In this document: positions 43,837 through 52,206 of the stretch, piece after piece
How positions within the stretch are numbered: the stretch's first letter is position 1
Layout: each line of letters begins with the position of its first letter
Source of the DNA: Allopusillimonas lactea
Lineage (GTDB): Bacteria; Pseudomonadota; Gammaproteobacteria; Burkholderiales; Burkholderiaceae_B
Length of the DNA: 64,000 nucleotides
NCBI RefSeq assembly: GCF_021653995.1
Contig: NZ_JAJJOZ010000002.1
Coordinates: forward strand, 186,001-250,000
Reading direction: 5' to 3'
The notes under the pieces: generated by a model
Database searches by the model: none
What the model was told of the DNA's origin: nothing
Seen by the model: only the letters and a program-made list of their open reading frames with translations
Translations under genes and position numbers: made by a program

Positions 43837-45053
43837 TGGATGGCCGCAAGGCACCGCTGGACGGTGTGAAGATTCTGGATTTGTCTCGGGTGCTCGCGGG
43901 GCCGTGGTGCACGCAGAACCTGGCGGACTTGGGGGCCGACGTCATCAAGGTGGAGCGCCCGGGCGGCGGCGACGATACGCGCAGCTGGGGGCCGCCCTAT
44001 CTGAAGGACGAGCAGGGCGCCGACACGACCGAGGCGGCGTACTATCTGAGCACGAATCGCAACAAGCGTTCGATCACGATCGATATCGCCACCCCCGAAG
44101 GCGCAGAGCTGGTGCGCAAAATGGCCGCCAAGTGCGATGTGCTGGTCGAGAACTTCAAGGTGGGTGGGCTCAAGAAGTACGGGCTCGATTATGAAAGCAT
44201 CAAGGCGATTAACCCCTCGCTGGTGTACTGCTCGATCACTGGCTTCGGCCAGTCCGGGCCCATGGCCTCGCTGCCGGGCTACGATTTCATGATCCAGGGC
44301 ATGGGGGGGCTGATGAGCATCACCGGCGAACGGGACGACCTGCCCGGCGGCGGCCCACAAAAGGCCGGCGTTGCAGTGACAGACATCATCACTGGCATGT
44401 ATGCCACCGTTGCCGTGCTGGGTGCGTTGCACGAGCGGCATCGCAGCGGCCTGGGTCAGCATATCGATCTGGCCCTGCTGGACTGCCACGTGTCGATGCT
44501 TGCCAACCAGAACCTTAACTTCATGACCACCGGCGTCGCGCCCAAGCGTGCAGGCAATGCCCACCAGAACGTGGTGCCATACCAGGTGTTCGCGTCCAGC
44601 GACGGCCACCTTATCGTGGCAACGGGCAACGATTCGCAGTATCGGGCCTATTGCGGCGTCATCGGGCGGCCCGACCTCGCTACCCACCCCGACTACGTCA
44701 CCAACAGCCAGCGGCTCAAGAACCGTGTGGCGCTGATTGCCGAGCTCGAGGCCATCATGGCCACGCGCAAGCGCGATGAATGGATTGCCGAACTGCAGAA
44801 GGTGGGGGTGCCCTGCGGCCCGATCAACAATATTGCGCAGGTGTTCGACAACGAGCAGGTCAAGCATCGCGGCATCTGGAAAACGCTGCCGCATCCGTTG
44901 GCGGGCACCGCGCCCACAACGGCAAGCCCCATGCGGTTTTCGGAGACGCCGGTGGAATACCGCATGGCGCCGCCGCTGCTCGGGCAACACACCGACGATA
45001 TCCTTCGTGAGCTGGGCCTGCAAGGAAGTGCGGGCGCGAGCGCACCGGCCTGA
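43836..45053 (+). CDS. CaiB/BaiF family CoA-transferase
   Basis: A 405-residue class III CoA-transferase. VKILDLSRVLAGPWCTQNLA and LGADVIKVERPGGGDDTRSW open the protein; RNKRSITIDIATPEGA and GYDFMIQGMGGLMSITG follow. The catalytic Asp is D183 in VAVTDIITGMYATVAV. Sequence includes a 16-residue insertion (SWGPPYLKDEQGADTT-type) before EAAYYLSTN common to one subfamily. Overlaps the hydratase stop by 1 nt, so activation and beta-oxidation steps are coupled. Followed 150 nt later by a Bug gene. Confidence 0.92.
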   Translation: MDGRKAPLDGVKILDLSRVLAGPWCTQNLADLGADVIKVERPGGGDDTRSWGPPYLKDEQGADTTEAAYYLSTNRNKRSITIDIATPEGAELVRKMAAKCDVLVENFKVGGLKKYGLDYESIKAINPSLVYCSITGFGQSGPMASLPGYDFMIQGMGGLMSITGERDDLPGGGPQKAGVAVTDIITGMYATVAVLGALHERHRSGLGQHIDLALLDCHVSMLANQNLNFMTTGVAPKRAGNAHQNVVPYQVFASSDGHLIVATGNDSQYRAYCGVIGRPDLATHPDYVTNSQRLKNRVALIAELEAIMATRKRDEWIAELQKVGVPCGPINNIAQVFDNEQVKHRGIWKTLPHPLAGTAPTTASPMRFSETPVEYRMAPPLLGQHTDDILRELGLQGSAGASAPA

Positions 45054-45060
45054 TGGGGCC

Positions 45061-45144
45061 GGTTTCCGGGCCGCAGTCGCGGGCCAGGCTTGCCGGCGCC
45101 CTCGCGCCGGATGGGCCGGCCTGATGCGGTGAGCCCCGGAAACC
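45061..45144 (+). promoter_or_regulatory. Nested inverted repeats between CaiB and Bug genes
   Basis: Outer arms GGTTTCCGGG (45061-45070) and CCCGGAAACC (45135-45144), 10 bp perfect, enclose an inner stem CCGGCG (45093-45098) / CGCCGG (45105-45110). No T-run follows, so not a simple terminator. Its position between two operon genes suggests an mRNA processing or stabilising structure that uncouples Bug protein level from the enzymes. Confidence 0.45.
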
Positions 45145-45203
45145 GCCACCGGCTCGAAGTAGGGGTACGGCAAACAATTCTAATCACCAGGGGAGACAAC
45201 ATC

Positions 45204-46199
45204 ATGAATCGCATCAATCGGCGTCAGGCGTTGGCAGGCTTGGGGCTAGGCATGCTGGGCGCCGCCCTGCCCGGCGCCCGGGTCTGGGCCGCACAGGAAA
45301 AATGGCCCGGCAAACCCGTCAATTTCATCATTCCGTTCCCGGCGGGCGGCCCCGTCGACACCAGTGCGCGCTTTGTGGCCAAACCGCTCGGCGAAATGTG
45401 GGGACAGGCCGCAGTCATCGACAACAAGGCGGGCGCAGGCGGGATTGTGGCCGCGCGTCTGGCGGCCCGCGCCGCGCCGGATGGCTATAACTTCTTCTTC
45501 CCGGCAATTCACCATGCCGTCCATCCCAGCCTGCGCAATGATCTGGGCTACGACATCCAGGCCGACTTCGATCCCGTCGGCAAGGTTGCCCGCTTCCCCA
45601 TTATTTTGTGCGCCCATCCATCGCTGGGCGTCAAGACAGTGCAAGACCTGGTGGAGAAAGCGAAGGCCAAGCCGGGCGACATTACCTTCAGTTCGTCGGG
45701 CACCGGTGGCGGCACACACCTGGCGGGTGAATTGTTCAACAGCCTGGCTGGTGTGAAGCTGCAGCACGTGCCTTATCGCGGCAGCGCGCCGGCCATGCAG
45801 GACTTGGTGGGCGGGCAGGTGGACCTGATGTTTGCCGATGCGCCGTCCGCCCTGCCGTTCATCGAAGGTGGCCGCATTATTCCGCTCGGCGTCGGCAACC
45901 CTGAGCCATCGGTGCTGGCGCCGAATGTGCCGCCCATCGCGAAAGCGGGCGTTGATGGCTACGAAGCGTATTCGTGGACGGCGCTGTGTGCACCCAAGGG
46001 TACGCCCAAGGAAATAATCGCGCAGCTCAGCGGCCAGCTTCAGTCGATACTCAAGGACCCAAAAATCGGGCCTGCCATGGCCGCGGCAGGCGCCGAGCCC
46101 ATGCTGGGCACGCCTGAAGACTACGCGGTCTTCCTGGACGGGGAAATCAAGAAGTGGGCGAAGGTCATCAAAGAAGCCAATATCAAGATTGAGGGCTAA
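45204..46199 (+). CDS. Bug-family binding protein with twin-arginine-like signal
   Basis: A 331-residue periplasmic binding protein. The N-terminus MNRINRRQALAGLGLGMLGA has a twin-Arg pair and long hydrophobic stretch, so Tat export is likely, unlike the other Bug proteins here. Mature part: FIIPFPAGGPVDTSARF, IDNKAGAGGIVAARLAARAA, SGTGGGTHLAGELF, HVPYRGSAPAMQDLVGGQVD. GGGGAGA precedes the ATG. The TAA stop forms the last 3 bases of the first unit of a heptanucleotide array. Likely carries the substrate activated by the upstream CaiB. Confidence 0.93.
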   Translation: MNRINRRQALAGLGLGMLGAALPGARVWAAQEKWPGKPVNFIIPFPAGGPVDTSARFVAKPLGEMWGQAAVIDNKAGAGGIVAARLAARAAPDGYNFFFPAIHHAVHPSLRNDLGYDIQADFDPVGKVARFPIILCAHPSLGVKTVQDLVEKAKAKPGDITFSSSGTGGGTHLAGELFNSLAGVKLQHVPYRGSAPAMQDLVGGQVDLMFADAPSALPFIEGGRIIPLGVGNPEPSVLAPNVPPIAKAGVDGYEAYSWTALCAPKGTPKEIIAQLSGQLQSILKDPKIGPAMAAAGAEPMLGTPEDYAVFLDGEIKKWAKVIKEANIKIEG

Positions 46200-46276
46200 G
46201 GGCTAAGGGCTAAGGGCTAAGGGCTGAGGGCTAAGGGCTGAGGGCTAAGGGTTGAGGGCTAAGGGCTGAGGGCTGA
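46193..46276 (+). repeat. Heptanucleotide tandem array (12 units), telomere-like
   Basis: Twelve uninterrupted 7-bp units GGGCTAA/GGGCTGA (one GGGTTGA) from 46193 to 46276. The first unit contains the stop codon of the Bug gene. Because 7 is not a multiple of 3, insertion/deletion of units would not alter the protein unless the first unit changed. Such simple arrays expand by slippage. A related heptamer array lies at 60967-61017. Confidence 0.9.
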
Positions 46277-46312
46277 GGCGCCCACCTCTTTATCTCTGGT
46301 ACAAGGCTATAC

Positions 46313-46355
46313 GCCCCACGTTCCGGACTTCGGTCCGGTGCGTGGCGGCGCTTTT
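46313..46355 (+). terminator. Terminator hairpin with TTCG loop after Bug gene
   Basis: CCACG (46316-46320) and CCGGAC (46323-46328), loop TTCG, then GTCCGG (46333-46338) and CGTGG (46341-46345), with a 2x2 internal loop; CTTTT follows at 46351-46355. It lies between convergent Bug genes, about 115 nt after the stop at 46199. Confidence 0.6.
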
Positions 46356-46460
46356 CATGGGAAGGCGGGCATTGGCCAACCATGCGCCGCTGCAGTCAGC
46401 CAGCAGGCCGGCTTATCGCCAACAGATGCTCGTGGGCGCTTTGCATGCAGCCTCCAAACG

Positions 46461-47429
46461 TTAATCGACGCGGATGCCGGCCTTCTTGATCACATCGGCC
46501 CACAATGCATATTCTTTTTTGGCCCGCTCATGCAGGGCCGCGCCGCTGTATACATCGATCGTATAGCCGCCCTGCTTCATATTCTTCACGAATTCAGGAT
46601 TCTTCGTGATGGTCTTCATCGCCGATTCGAGCCGCGCGCGCACATGCTCGGGCAGTTGTTTGGGCCCGATGAGTCCATACCAACCGGTTACGGCATAGTC
46701 TTTGACGCCGGCCTCGATCATCGTCGGCACATCGGGCAGGCCCTCGTTGCGTTCGCGCGATGTCACCGCCAGCGCCCGCACTCGGCCGCTGTCGATGTAG
46801 GTCTTCGCGGTGCTGATGATGTCGAACATGAAGGTGATCTTGCCACCGATCACATCCATCATGGCGGGCGAGTTGCCGCGATAGGGCACATGCAGCATGT
46901 TTGCATCGGTCTTCTGCTTGAGCAGTTCGGCCGACAGGTGATTGGATGCCCCCACGCCGGCCGATCCGAATGACACCGTATCGGGATTCTTTTTCGAGTG
47001 CGTGACCAGTTCCTGCACATTCTTGATCGGCAGGTCTTTGTTGATTACCAGAACATTGGTGTAGTCCACCATGGTGCCGATATAGGAGAAGTCATTGTCC
47101 AGATCCAGGCGGGCGCCTTTCTGGATGAGCGGCGTGATGGTCAGCGTCGGGCTGGCGACGAAATTGATGGTATAGCCGTCTGCAGGCGCGCGGGCGGTGG
47201 ATTGTGCGGCGATCATGCCACTGGCGCCGGTGCGGTTCTCGACCACAACAGTCTGGCCGAGCTCTTCGCTCAGATACTTCGCAAAGGTGCGTGCCGTCGT
47301 GTCGACCGGGCCGCCGGGCGAATAGCCGACAACCAGCGTGAGGGGTTGGGTGGGCCAGTTGTCCGCGGCCTGCGTACCGCCTATCGCTATGGCGCCGGCA
47401 CAGGCCAGCATCATGCATTTCCAGTTCAT
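46461..47429 (-). CDS. Bug-family binding protein
   Basis: A 322-residue periplasmic protein. Signal peptide MNWKCMMLACAGAIAIGGTQ ends at AA near residue 22. Mature: LTLVVGYSPGGPVDTTARTF, VVENRTGASGMIAAQSTARA, FGSAGVGASNHLSAELL, HVPYRGNSPAMMDVIGGKIT. No membrane components nearby. Convergent with the Bug gene at 45204; the LysR gene upstream (47740-48717) is on the same strand but 310 nt away and also divergent from the CaiB operon. Confidence 0.92.
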   Translation of the reverse strand: MNWKCMMLACAGAIAIGGTQAADNWPTQPLTLVVGYSPGGPVDTTARTFAKYLSEELGQTVVVENRTGASGMIAAQSTARAPADGYTINFVASPTLTITPLIQKGARLDLDNDFSYIGTMVDYTNVLVINKDLPIKNVQELVTHSKKNPDTVSFGSAGVGASNHLSAELLKQKTDANMLHVPYRGNSPAMMDVIGGKITFMFDIISTAKTYIDSGRVRALAVTSRERNEGLPDVPTMIEAGVKDYAVTGWYGLIGPKQLPEHVRARLESAMKTITKNPEFVKNMKQGGYTIDVYSGAALHERAKKEYALWADVIKKAGIRVD

Positions 47430-47739
47430 GAGTGTCTCCTTTCTACTTTCTAGTGAGGCTGAATCTATTCTTCTGGCTTGCCCGCGCGGCGATATTCCAT
47501 ACAGGCTGCCGCATGGGTAGGGTCTTGGTAAACCGGCCGCCTTCTTAGGTTGCGCACGTTGTGTGCAGCTGTTGCAGTGTGGAACGCTGGCCGGCGCTTG
47601 GCAATTCGGCTTTGATGAAGTGAGGTTCTTCTCCTGCCGATTTCCGTGATTACCCTGCTTTCACGCCTTGCGCCGGTTCGCTGCGCAATTCCCCGATGAT
47701 GCGTTGCGACGGCGGAACGCCTGATTCTGGAAAGAGACG
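47430..47739. other. Intergenic region upstream of the minus-strand Bug gene
   Basis: About 310 bp with no credible gene. It should hold the promoter of the Bug gene (AT-richer around 47445-47475) and the end of the LysR transcript. No terminator or clear operator seen. Confidence 0.35.
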
Positions 47740-48717
47740 TTATTCGTACCCTTGCATCTTGCCAAAGGCACTATCGCCTTGGATATGGGGCGCGGCCGGT
47801 CGTTGCCAGTTGATTTCGTGTTCGTGTATCTGTGCGCTGATGTGGTCCATCAGGGCGCGGGTGGCGAGCGTGGGATAGCGATTGGGCGCAGTCAGTAGAT
47901 ACAGGCTGTCGCCGACGCCCTCTGGCTCATATTGGGGAAGGACTTCCCGCAGCGTGCCGGCTTGCAGTTGCCGCCATACGGCGTAGCGCGGCAGCAGTGC
48001 GATGCCCAGCCCGGCCAATGTGGCTTCCAGCAAATAGGGGTAATCGCCTGATTGCAGGCGTGGCGCCACGCGCAGCAACACGGGCGTATCGTCCATGTCC
48101 AGCTTGAGATCGAAGCTGCGGCCCATGGACGCGGGGGCAATCAGTGTGCGACGTGTGAGGTCTTGCAGCGTGACCACCGGCCCTGTCTGCGCCAGGAACG
48201 CGGGTGTGGCGCACAGGCACCAGGCAACGTCGCACAACTTGCGTGCCACGTGGTCGTCGGGCGGTGTGGACGAAATCTTGAGGGCGAGATCCACTTCGGC
48301 ACCAATGAGATCGCCAATGTAGTCATTGATATGCACCCGCAGGCTTACATCGGGGTAGGCGTGTGCAAACTGCAGAAGCACCGACGCCAGGTAAAGGTGG
48401 CCCAGGCCGGTGGGCAGGCGGATGCGCACATCGCCGCGTACGGACTGCCCCAGGCTGTCGATCGACGTTTGGGCGGTATGGGCCTCTTCCAGAATACGCA
48501 AGCCATGCCCATACAGGATGCGGCCGGCCTCTGTAACCTCGGTATGGCGAGTGGTGCGCCTGAGCAGTTGGGCGCCAGTGGCGACTTCCAGCGCTTTGAG
48601 CTGGCGCGATGCGTTTGATCGCGTCATGCCGCAGCGCCGTGCGGCGGCGCTGAGTGTTTGGGTTTGCACCACGGCCACGAAGAGGCGTATCAGGTTCAAG
48701 TCGAGATCATTGTCCAT
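47740..48717 (-). CDS. LysR family transcriptional regulator
   Basis: A 325-residue LTTR. HTH: IRLFVAVVQTQTLSAAARRC and TRSNASRQLKALEVATGAQL; the effector domain includes VRIRLPTGLGHLYLASVLLQ and AEVDLALKISSTPPDDHVAR, the AaeR/DsdC-like subgroup. The C-terminal ~20 residues (QRPAAPHIQGDSAFGKMQGY) are an extra tail. Divergent from CaiB at 48816 with a 98-bp spacer, so it likely activates the ~10-kb CaiB-MDR-Bug-liv-ligase-MaoC series. Confidence 0.9.
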   Translation of the reverse strand: MDNDLDLNLIRLFVAVVQTQTLSAAARRCGMTRSNASRQLKALEVATGAQLLRRTTRHTEVTEAGRILYGHGLRILEEAHTAQTSIDSLGQSVRGDVRIRLPTGLGHLYLASVLLQFAHAYPDVSLRVHINDYIGDLIGAEVDLALKISSTPPDDHVARKLCDVAWCLCATPAFLAQTGPVVTLQDLTRRTLIAPASMGRSFDLKLDMDDTPVLLRVAPRLQSGDYPYLLEATLAGLGIALLPRYAVWRQLQAGTLREVLPQYEPEGVGDSLYLLTAPNRYPTLATRALMDHISAQIHEHEINWQRPAAPHIQGDSAFGKMQGYE

Positions 48718-48815
48718 TTTTTCTCAACACTCATGCCAGTTTATTTGGAATTGTAGACGGAGAGTGCCGATGCTAGGATGGTTTTACACCGTTATCACCC
48801 CGTTTATTCGTACGC

Positions 48816-50009
48816 ATGCAAGCTGATCTGCCTTTCACCGGCCTCCGTATTCTCGATCTCAGCCAGGGCATCGCCGGGCCTTATTGCACCCAGATGCTCT
48901 GGCAGCAGGGGGCGGACGTCGTCAAGGTTGAACCCCCCCAGGGCGATTGGGGGCGGCATGTGGGCGTGACGGCCGCCGGGCACAGCGCCTTGTCGGTCAG
49001 CTATAACGCCGGCAAGCGCAGCCTGTGCGTCGATGCGCGTGTCGATTCAGGTCGTGCGCTGCTGCGCCGTCTGGCGTCGGGCGCGGATATCGTAGTGCAG
49101 AATTTTCGCCCAGGTGTTGCTGAACGCATGGGGATGGGATACGACGTGTTGGCTGCGGATGTGCCGGGTTTGATCTACGTGTCTATCAGCGGATACGGTG
49201 AAGACGGGCCTTGTGCCCAGGCGCCCGCGTCGGATTCAGTGATGCAGGCGGATTCGGGCCTGATGTTTGCCAACCAGGATGAGCACGGCATGCCGCGCCG
49301 GGTTGGCATCCTGCTGGCCGATATTGCCACCGCGCTTTATGCAGCCCAACAGACATCGGCGGCGTTGTACCGGCGCGCCCTCACCGGCCAGGGCGCGCAT
49401 GTGCGCCTGAGCTTGTTCGAGGCATGCGCCGCGCTGCAGATCAATGATATTGCGGCCTACGCCCACACAGGCAGTCGGCGAGCCGAAGCAGTCAGTGCGC
49501 CGAACGGGGTCTTTGATACGGCTGATGGCCGGATCTCCGTGCTTGCGCTCAACGACGACCAGTTCGGCCGGCTCTGTCGGGCGTTGGGGCGCGAAGCCTG
49601 GCTCGATGATCCCCGCTTCGCAGGCAACGCGCTGCGCATGGCGCAACGCGACGTACTGCACGGCGAGATTGCGGCGCAGTTGAGTACGGCATCCACCGCG
49701 TCCTGGGTTGCACGCTTTGCGCAGCATGACGTGCTACATGCGCCGGTGCGAGATTACGCGCAACTCGCAGACCATCCGCAGGCCGGGCATCTGGGCGTGT
49801 TTCAGGACTTCGCCCAGCCGGGTTGGGGCATGGTGTCGTTGCCGGGCCTGCCCGGGACCGAATTGCGCCGGCCAATGCAGTGCGCCCCCGCCGTTGGCGA
49901 GCATACGCTGCAGATTTTGCAGGAAGCTGGCCTCGCGCGACATGAGATCGATGAACTGCTCGGCAGCGCGGTCGTGCGCCAGGCCGAGCCCGCCATACAA
50001 GAGGAATGA
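48816..50009 (+). CDS. CaiB/BaiF family CoA-transferase
   Basis: A 397-residue class III CoA-transferase. LRILDLSQGIAGPYCTQMLW and QGADVVKVEPPQGDWGRHVG, the latter typical of a subfamily with WGR. Catalytic Asp D169 in GILLADIATALYAAQQ. SVSYNAGKRSLCVDAR corresponds to the NxxKRS segment. No ribosome site is evident before the ATG at 48816, and the 5' region may be short or leaderless. First gene after the divergent LysR. A quinone-oxidoreductase-like gene follows 4 nt later. Confidence 0.92.
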   Translation: MQADLPFTGLRILDLSQGIAGPYCTQMLWQQGADVVKVEPPQGDWGRHVGVTAAGHSALSVSYNAGKRSLCVDARVDSGRALLRRLASGADIVVQNFRPGVAERMGMGYDVLAADVPGLIYVSISGYGEDGPCAQAPASDSVMQADSGLMFANQDEHGMPRRVGILLADIATALYAAQQTSAALYRRALTGQGAHVRLSLFEACAALQINDIAAYAHTGSRRAEAVSAPNGVFDTADGRISVLALNDDQFGRLCRALGREAWLDDPRFAGNALRMAQRDVLHGEIAAQLSTASTASWVARFAQHDVLHAPVRDYAQLADHPQAGHLGVFQDFAQPGWGMVSLPGLPGTELRRPMQCAPAVGEHTLQILQEAGLARHEIDELLGSAVVRQAEPAIQEE

Positions 50010-50013
50010 CGGC

Positions 50014-51030
50014 ATGTTGGCATTGCAGTGTGACGCGTTTGGCCCGGTGCAGGGCGTGCAACTGCGCGAATGCGCGGACCCCGGCGCGCCCGGCGCAGAT
50101 GAGGTGGTCATTGATGTCTCCTATGCCAGCGTGAGCCATGCGACTGGCCTTATGGTTGAAGGCCGCTACCAGACCAAGCCGCCGCTGCCCTTCATTCCTG
50201 GTACGGAAGCAGTCGGCACCGTCGTGAGCGCAGGCGCGCGGGTCAGTCACGTAAAACCGGGCGATGCGGTGGTGGCCATTGCACGGTGGGGCTGTTACGC
50301 GCAGCGGCTGCTGCTGCCGGCCTACACGGTGTATCCCTTGCCCCAAGGGTTGCCACCATTGGCGGCGCTGCCTGTGCCTATTTCTTATGGCACTGCCTAC
50401 ACCGGCTTGATGTGGCGTTGTGGCTTGCAGCCGGAGGAAACCGTATTGGTGCTGGGCGCGGGCGCCGGCGTGGGCTTGGCTGCCGTCGAGATTGCGGCCC
50501 AGGTGGGCGCGGACGTTATTGCGTGTGCAAGCACACAGGCCAAGCGTGAGGCGGCGATGGCCCGCGGGGCGCGCGCGGCACTTGAGCCCGGGCCCGAGTT
50601 GGCGACGCAGGTGAAAACGCTGACCGCTGGCCGGGGTGCGGATGTCATCGTCGATCCGGTTGGCGGCGAGCTATTTGGCTATGCCGTGCGGGCCGCCGCA
50701 CATAATGCGCAACTGCTCAGCATCGGTTTCGCCAGCGGCAGCATGCCAGCGGTGCAGCCCAATCTGCTGTTGGTCAAGAATTTGACGCTCCATGGTTTCT
50801 TCTATGGGCGTTATATCGGCTGGACACCGGCCGATGAGCGTGCCGTGCATGCGCCTGCACTGCAGCGCGCCATGCGAACGCTGCTGAGTTGGGCACGTAA
50901 TGGGCGCATACGGCCCGAAGTAAGCAAGGTGTATCCAATGAACGGATTGCCCGATGCGCTGGCGGCGCTTCATGGCCGTCATGTCATCGGCAAGCTTGCA
51001 CTTTCTATAAAACAGGAGACGACAACATGA
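50014..51030 (+). CDS. Quinone-oxidoreductase-like MDR family protein
   Basis: A 338-residue zinc-independent medium-chain dehydrogenase/reductase. VVIDVSYASVSHATGLMVEG, PFIPGTEAVGTVVSAGARVS and VKPGDAVVAIARWGCYAQ form the N-domain. The NADPH-binding turn is VLVLGAGAGVGLAAVEIAAQ with GAAQKxR-like following sequence. DVIVDPVGGELF and FYGRYIGWTPADERAVHAP are QOR-family hallmarks. Probably reduces or oxidises an enoyl/keto intermediate (acryloyl-CoA reductase-like enzymes belong here). GAGGA precedes the ATG by 8 nt; the Bug start overlaps its stop by 4 nt. Confidence 0.88.
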   Translation: MLALQCDAFGPVQGVQLRECADPGAPGADEVVIDVSYASVSHATGLMVEGRYQTKPPLPFIPGTEAVGTVVSAGARVSHVKPGDAVVAIARWGCYAQRLLLPAYTVYPLPQGLPPLAALPVPISYGTAYTGLMWRCGLQPEETVLVLGAGAGVGLAAVEIAAQVGADVIACASTQAKREAAMARGARAALEPGPELATQVKTLTAGRGADVIVDPVGGELFGYAVRAAAHNAQLLSIGFASGSMPAVQPNLLLVKNLTLHGFFYGRYIGWTPADERAVHAPALQRAMRTLLSWARNGRIRPEVSKVYPMNGLPDALAALHGRHVIGKLALSIKQETTT

Positions 51031-52025
51031 CTATTTTTCCCGTACAGACACTCAAGCGATGGCTCGGTGGATGCGCCGTGGCGGCACTGAGTCTGGCCGC
51101 CGCGCCGGCGCTGGCGCAGGGCGCCGACGCCTTTCCGGACAAGCCGGTCAGGATGGTGGTGCCGTATCCGCCCGGTGGGCCCACCGATCTGATGTCGCGT
51201 GCGGCGGCCCATGCCATGGGCAAGCAGATGAACCAGTCTGTGGTGGTGGAGAACAAGGCCGGTGCCAGCGGCATGATAGGCGCCGAGCAGGTGTCGCGTT
51301 CCGCGCCCGACGGCTACACCATTCTGGCCAATGCTTCACTGCATGTGATCAATCCACACGTCTACAAGAAGATGCCCTACGACTCCTTCAAGGATTTCGT
51401 GCCGGTAACGCAGCTAGCCGCGGTGCCGCTGGTGCTGGTGGTGCCGGCCACATCGCCGATCAAGTCGGTGTCTGATCTGGTGGCAAAGGCGCGGGCCAGT
51501 GATGCAGGGCTGAACTTCGGTTCGGCAGGCAGCGCCTCCGCGCAGCATTTGTCGGGCGAGTTGTTCAAGCACCTGGCCAAGCTCAAGATGCAGCATGTGC
51601 CCTACAAGGGCAGCTCGCCCGCATTGACAGACCTGGTGGGCGGCCAGCTCGACCTGATGTTCGACTCGATGCCCTCGGCCATGTCGTTCATCAAGTCCGG
51701 CAAGCTGCGTGCCATTGCAGTCACCACGCCCAAGCGCGTAGGGGTGCTGCCTGATGTTCCCACTATGGCCGAATCGGGTTTTCCTACCTTTGATACCAGC
51801 ACCTGGTACGGCATCTGGGCGCCTGCGGGCACACCCGACGCTGTGGTGCGCAAGCTTGCGGATTACGCCCGCGCAGGCCTGAAAGACCCCGATCTGATCA
51901 AGCAATACGAAAGCCTGGGTGCCCAACCCGTGGGCAGCACACCGCAGGAGTTCTCCGCCTATAACAAGTCAGAGGAAAAGAAATGGGCTGAACTCATCAA
52001 GCTGGCTGGCGTACAGCCCCAGTAA
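51027..52025 (+). CDS. Bug-family binding protein
   Basis: A 332-residue periplasmic binding protein. Signal peptide with RWLGGCAVAALSLAAAPALA cut before QGADAFPD. Mature: PVRMVVPYPPGGPTDLMSRA, VVENKAGASGMIGAEQVSRS, FGSAGSASAQHLSGELF, HVPYKGSSPALTDLVGGQLD. ATGA-overlaps the MDR gene, so binding protein and enzymes share one transcript. Followed after 181 nt by a second type of importer. Confidence 0.93.
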   Translation: MTIFPVQTLKRWLGGCAVAALSLAAAPALAQGADAFPDKPVRMVVPYPPGGPTDLMSRAAAHAMGKQMNQSVVVENKAGASGMIGAEQVSRSAPDGYTILANASLHVINPHVYKKMPYDSFKDFVPVTQLAAVPLVLVVPATSPIKSVSDLVAKARASDAGLNFGSAGSASAQHLSGELFKHLAKLKMQHVPYKGSSPALTDLVGGQLDLMFDSMPSAMSFIKSGKLRAIAVTTPKRVGVLPDVPTMAESGFPTFDTSTWYGIWAPAGTPDAVVRKLADYARAGLKDPDLIKQYESLGAQPVGSTPQEFSAYNKSEEKKWAELIKLAGVQPQ

Positions 52026-52206
52026 GCAAGGAGCCCAGTGTCCGCCCTGCGTTCTGGTATTTGCCCTAATATTTGCCCGGGCGAAACAGCGGCGCGGCGG
52101 GGATGGGCTGTGTAGTCTCTGGTTGCAGCCGAAACTTTCGCAGATAATGTCCAAACTCGCGCGTAATGACGCGGGCACTATTCAAAGAACGAGACAGGAG
52201 ACCGGG

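Noticed and set aside
43713..45173. 486-codon minus-strand open frame
   Set aside because: Antisense to the CaiB gene 43836-45053, whose catalytic Asp motif is intact.
46193..46276. Possible CRISPR array
   Set aside because: The 7-bp units are directly abutting with no unique spacers and there are no cas genes; it is a simple tandem repeat.
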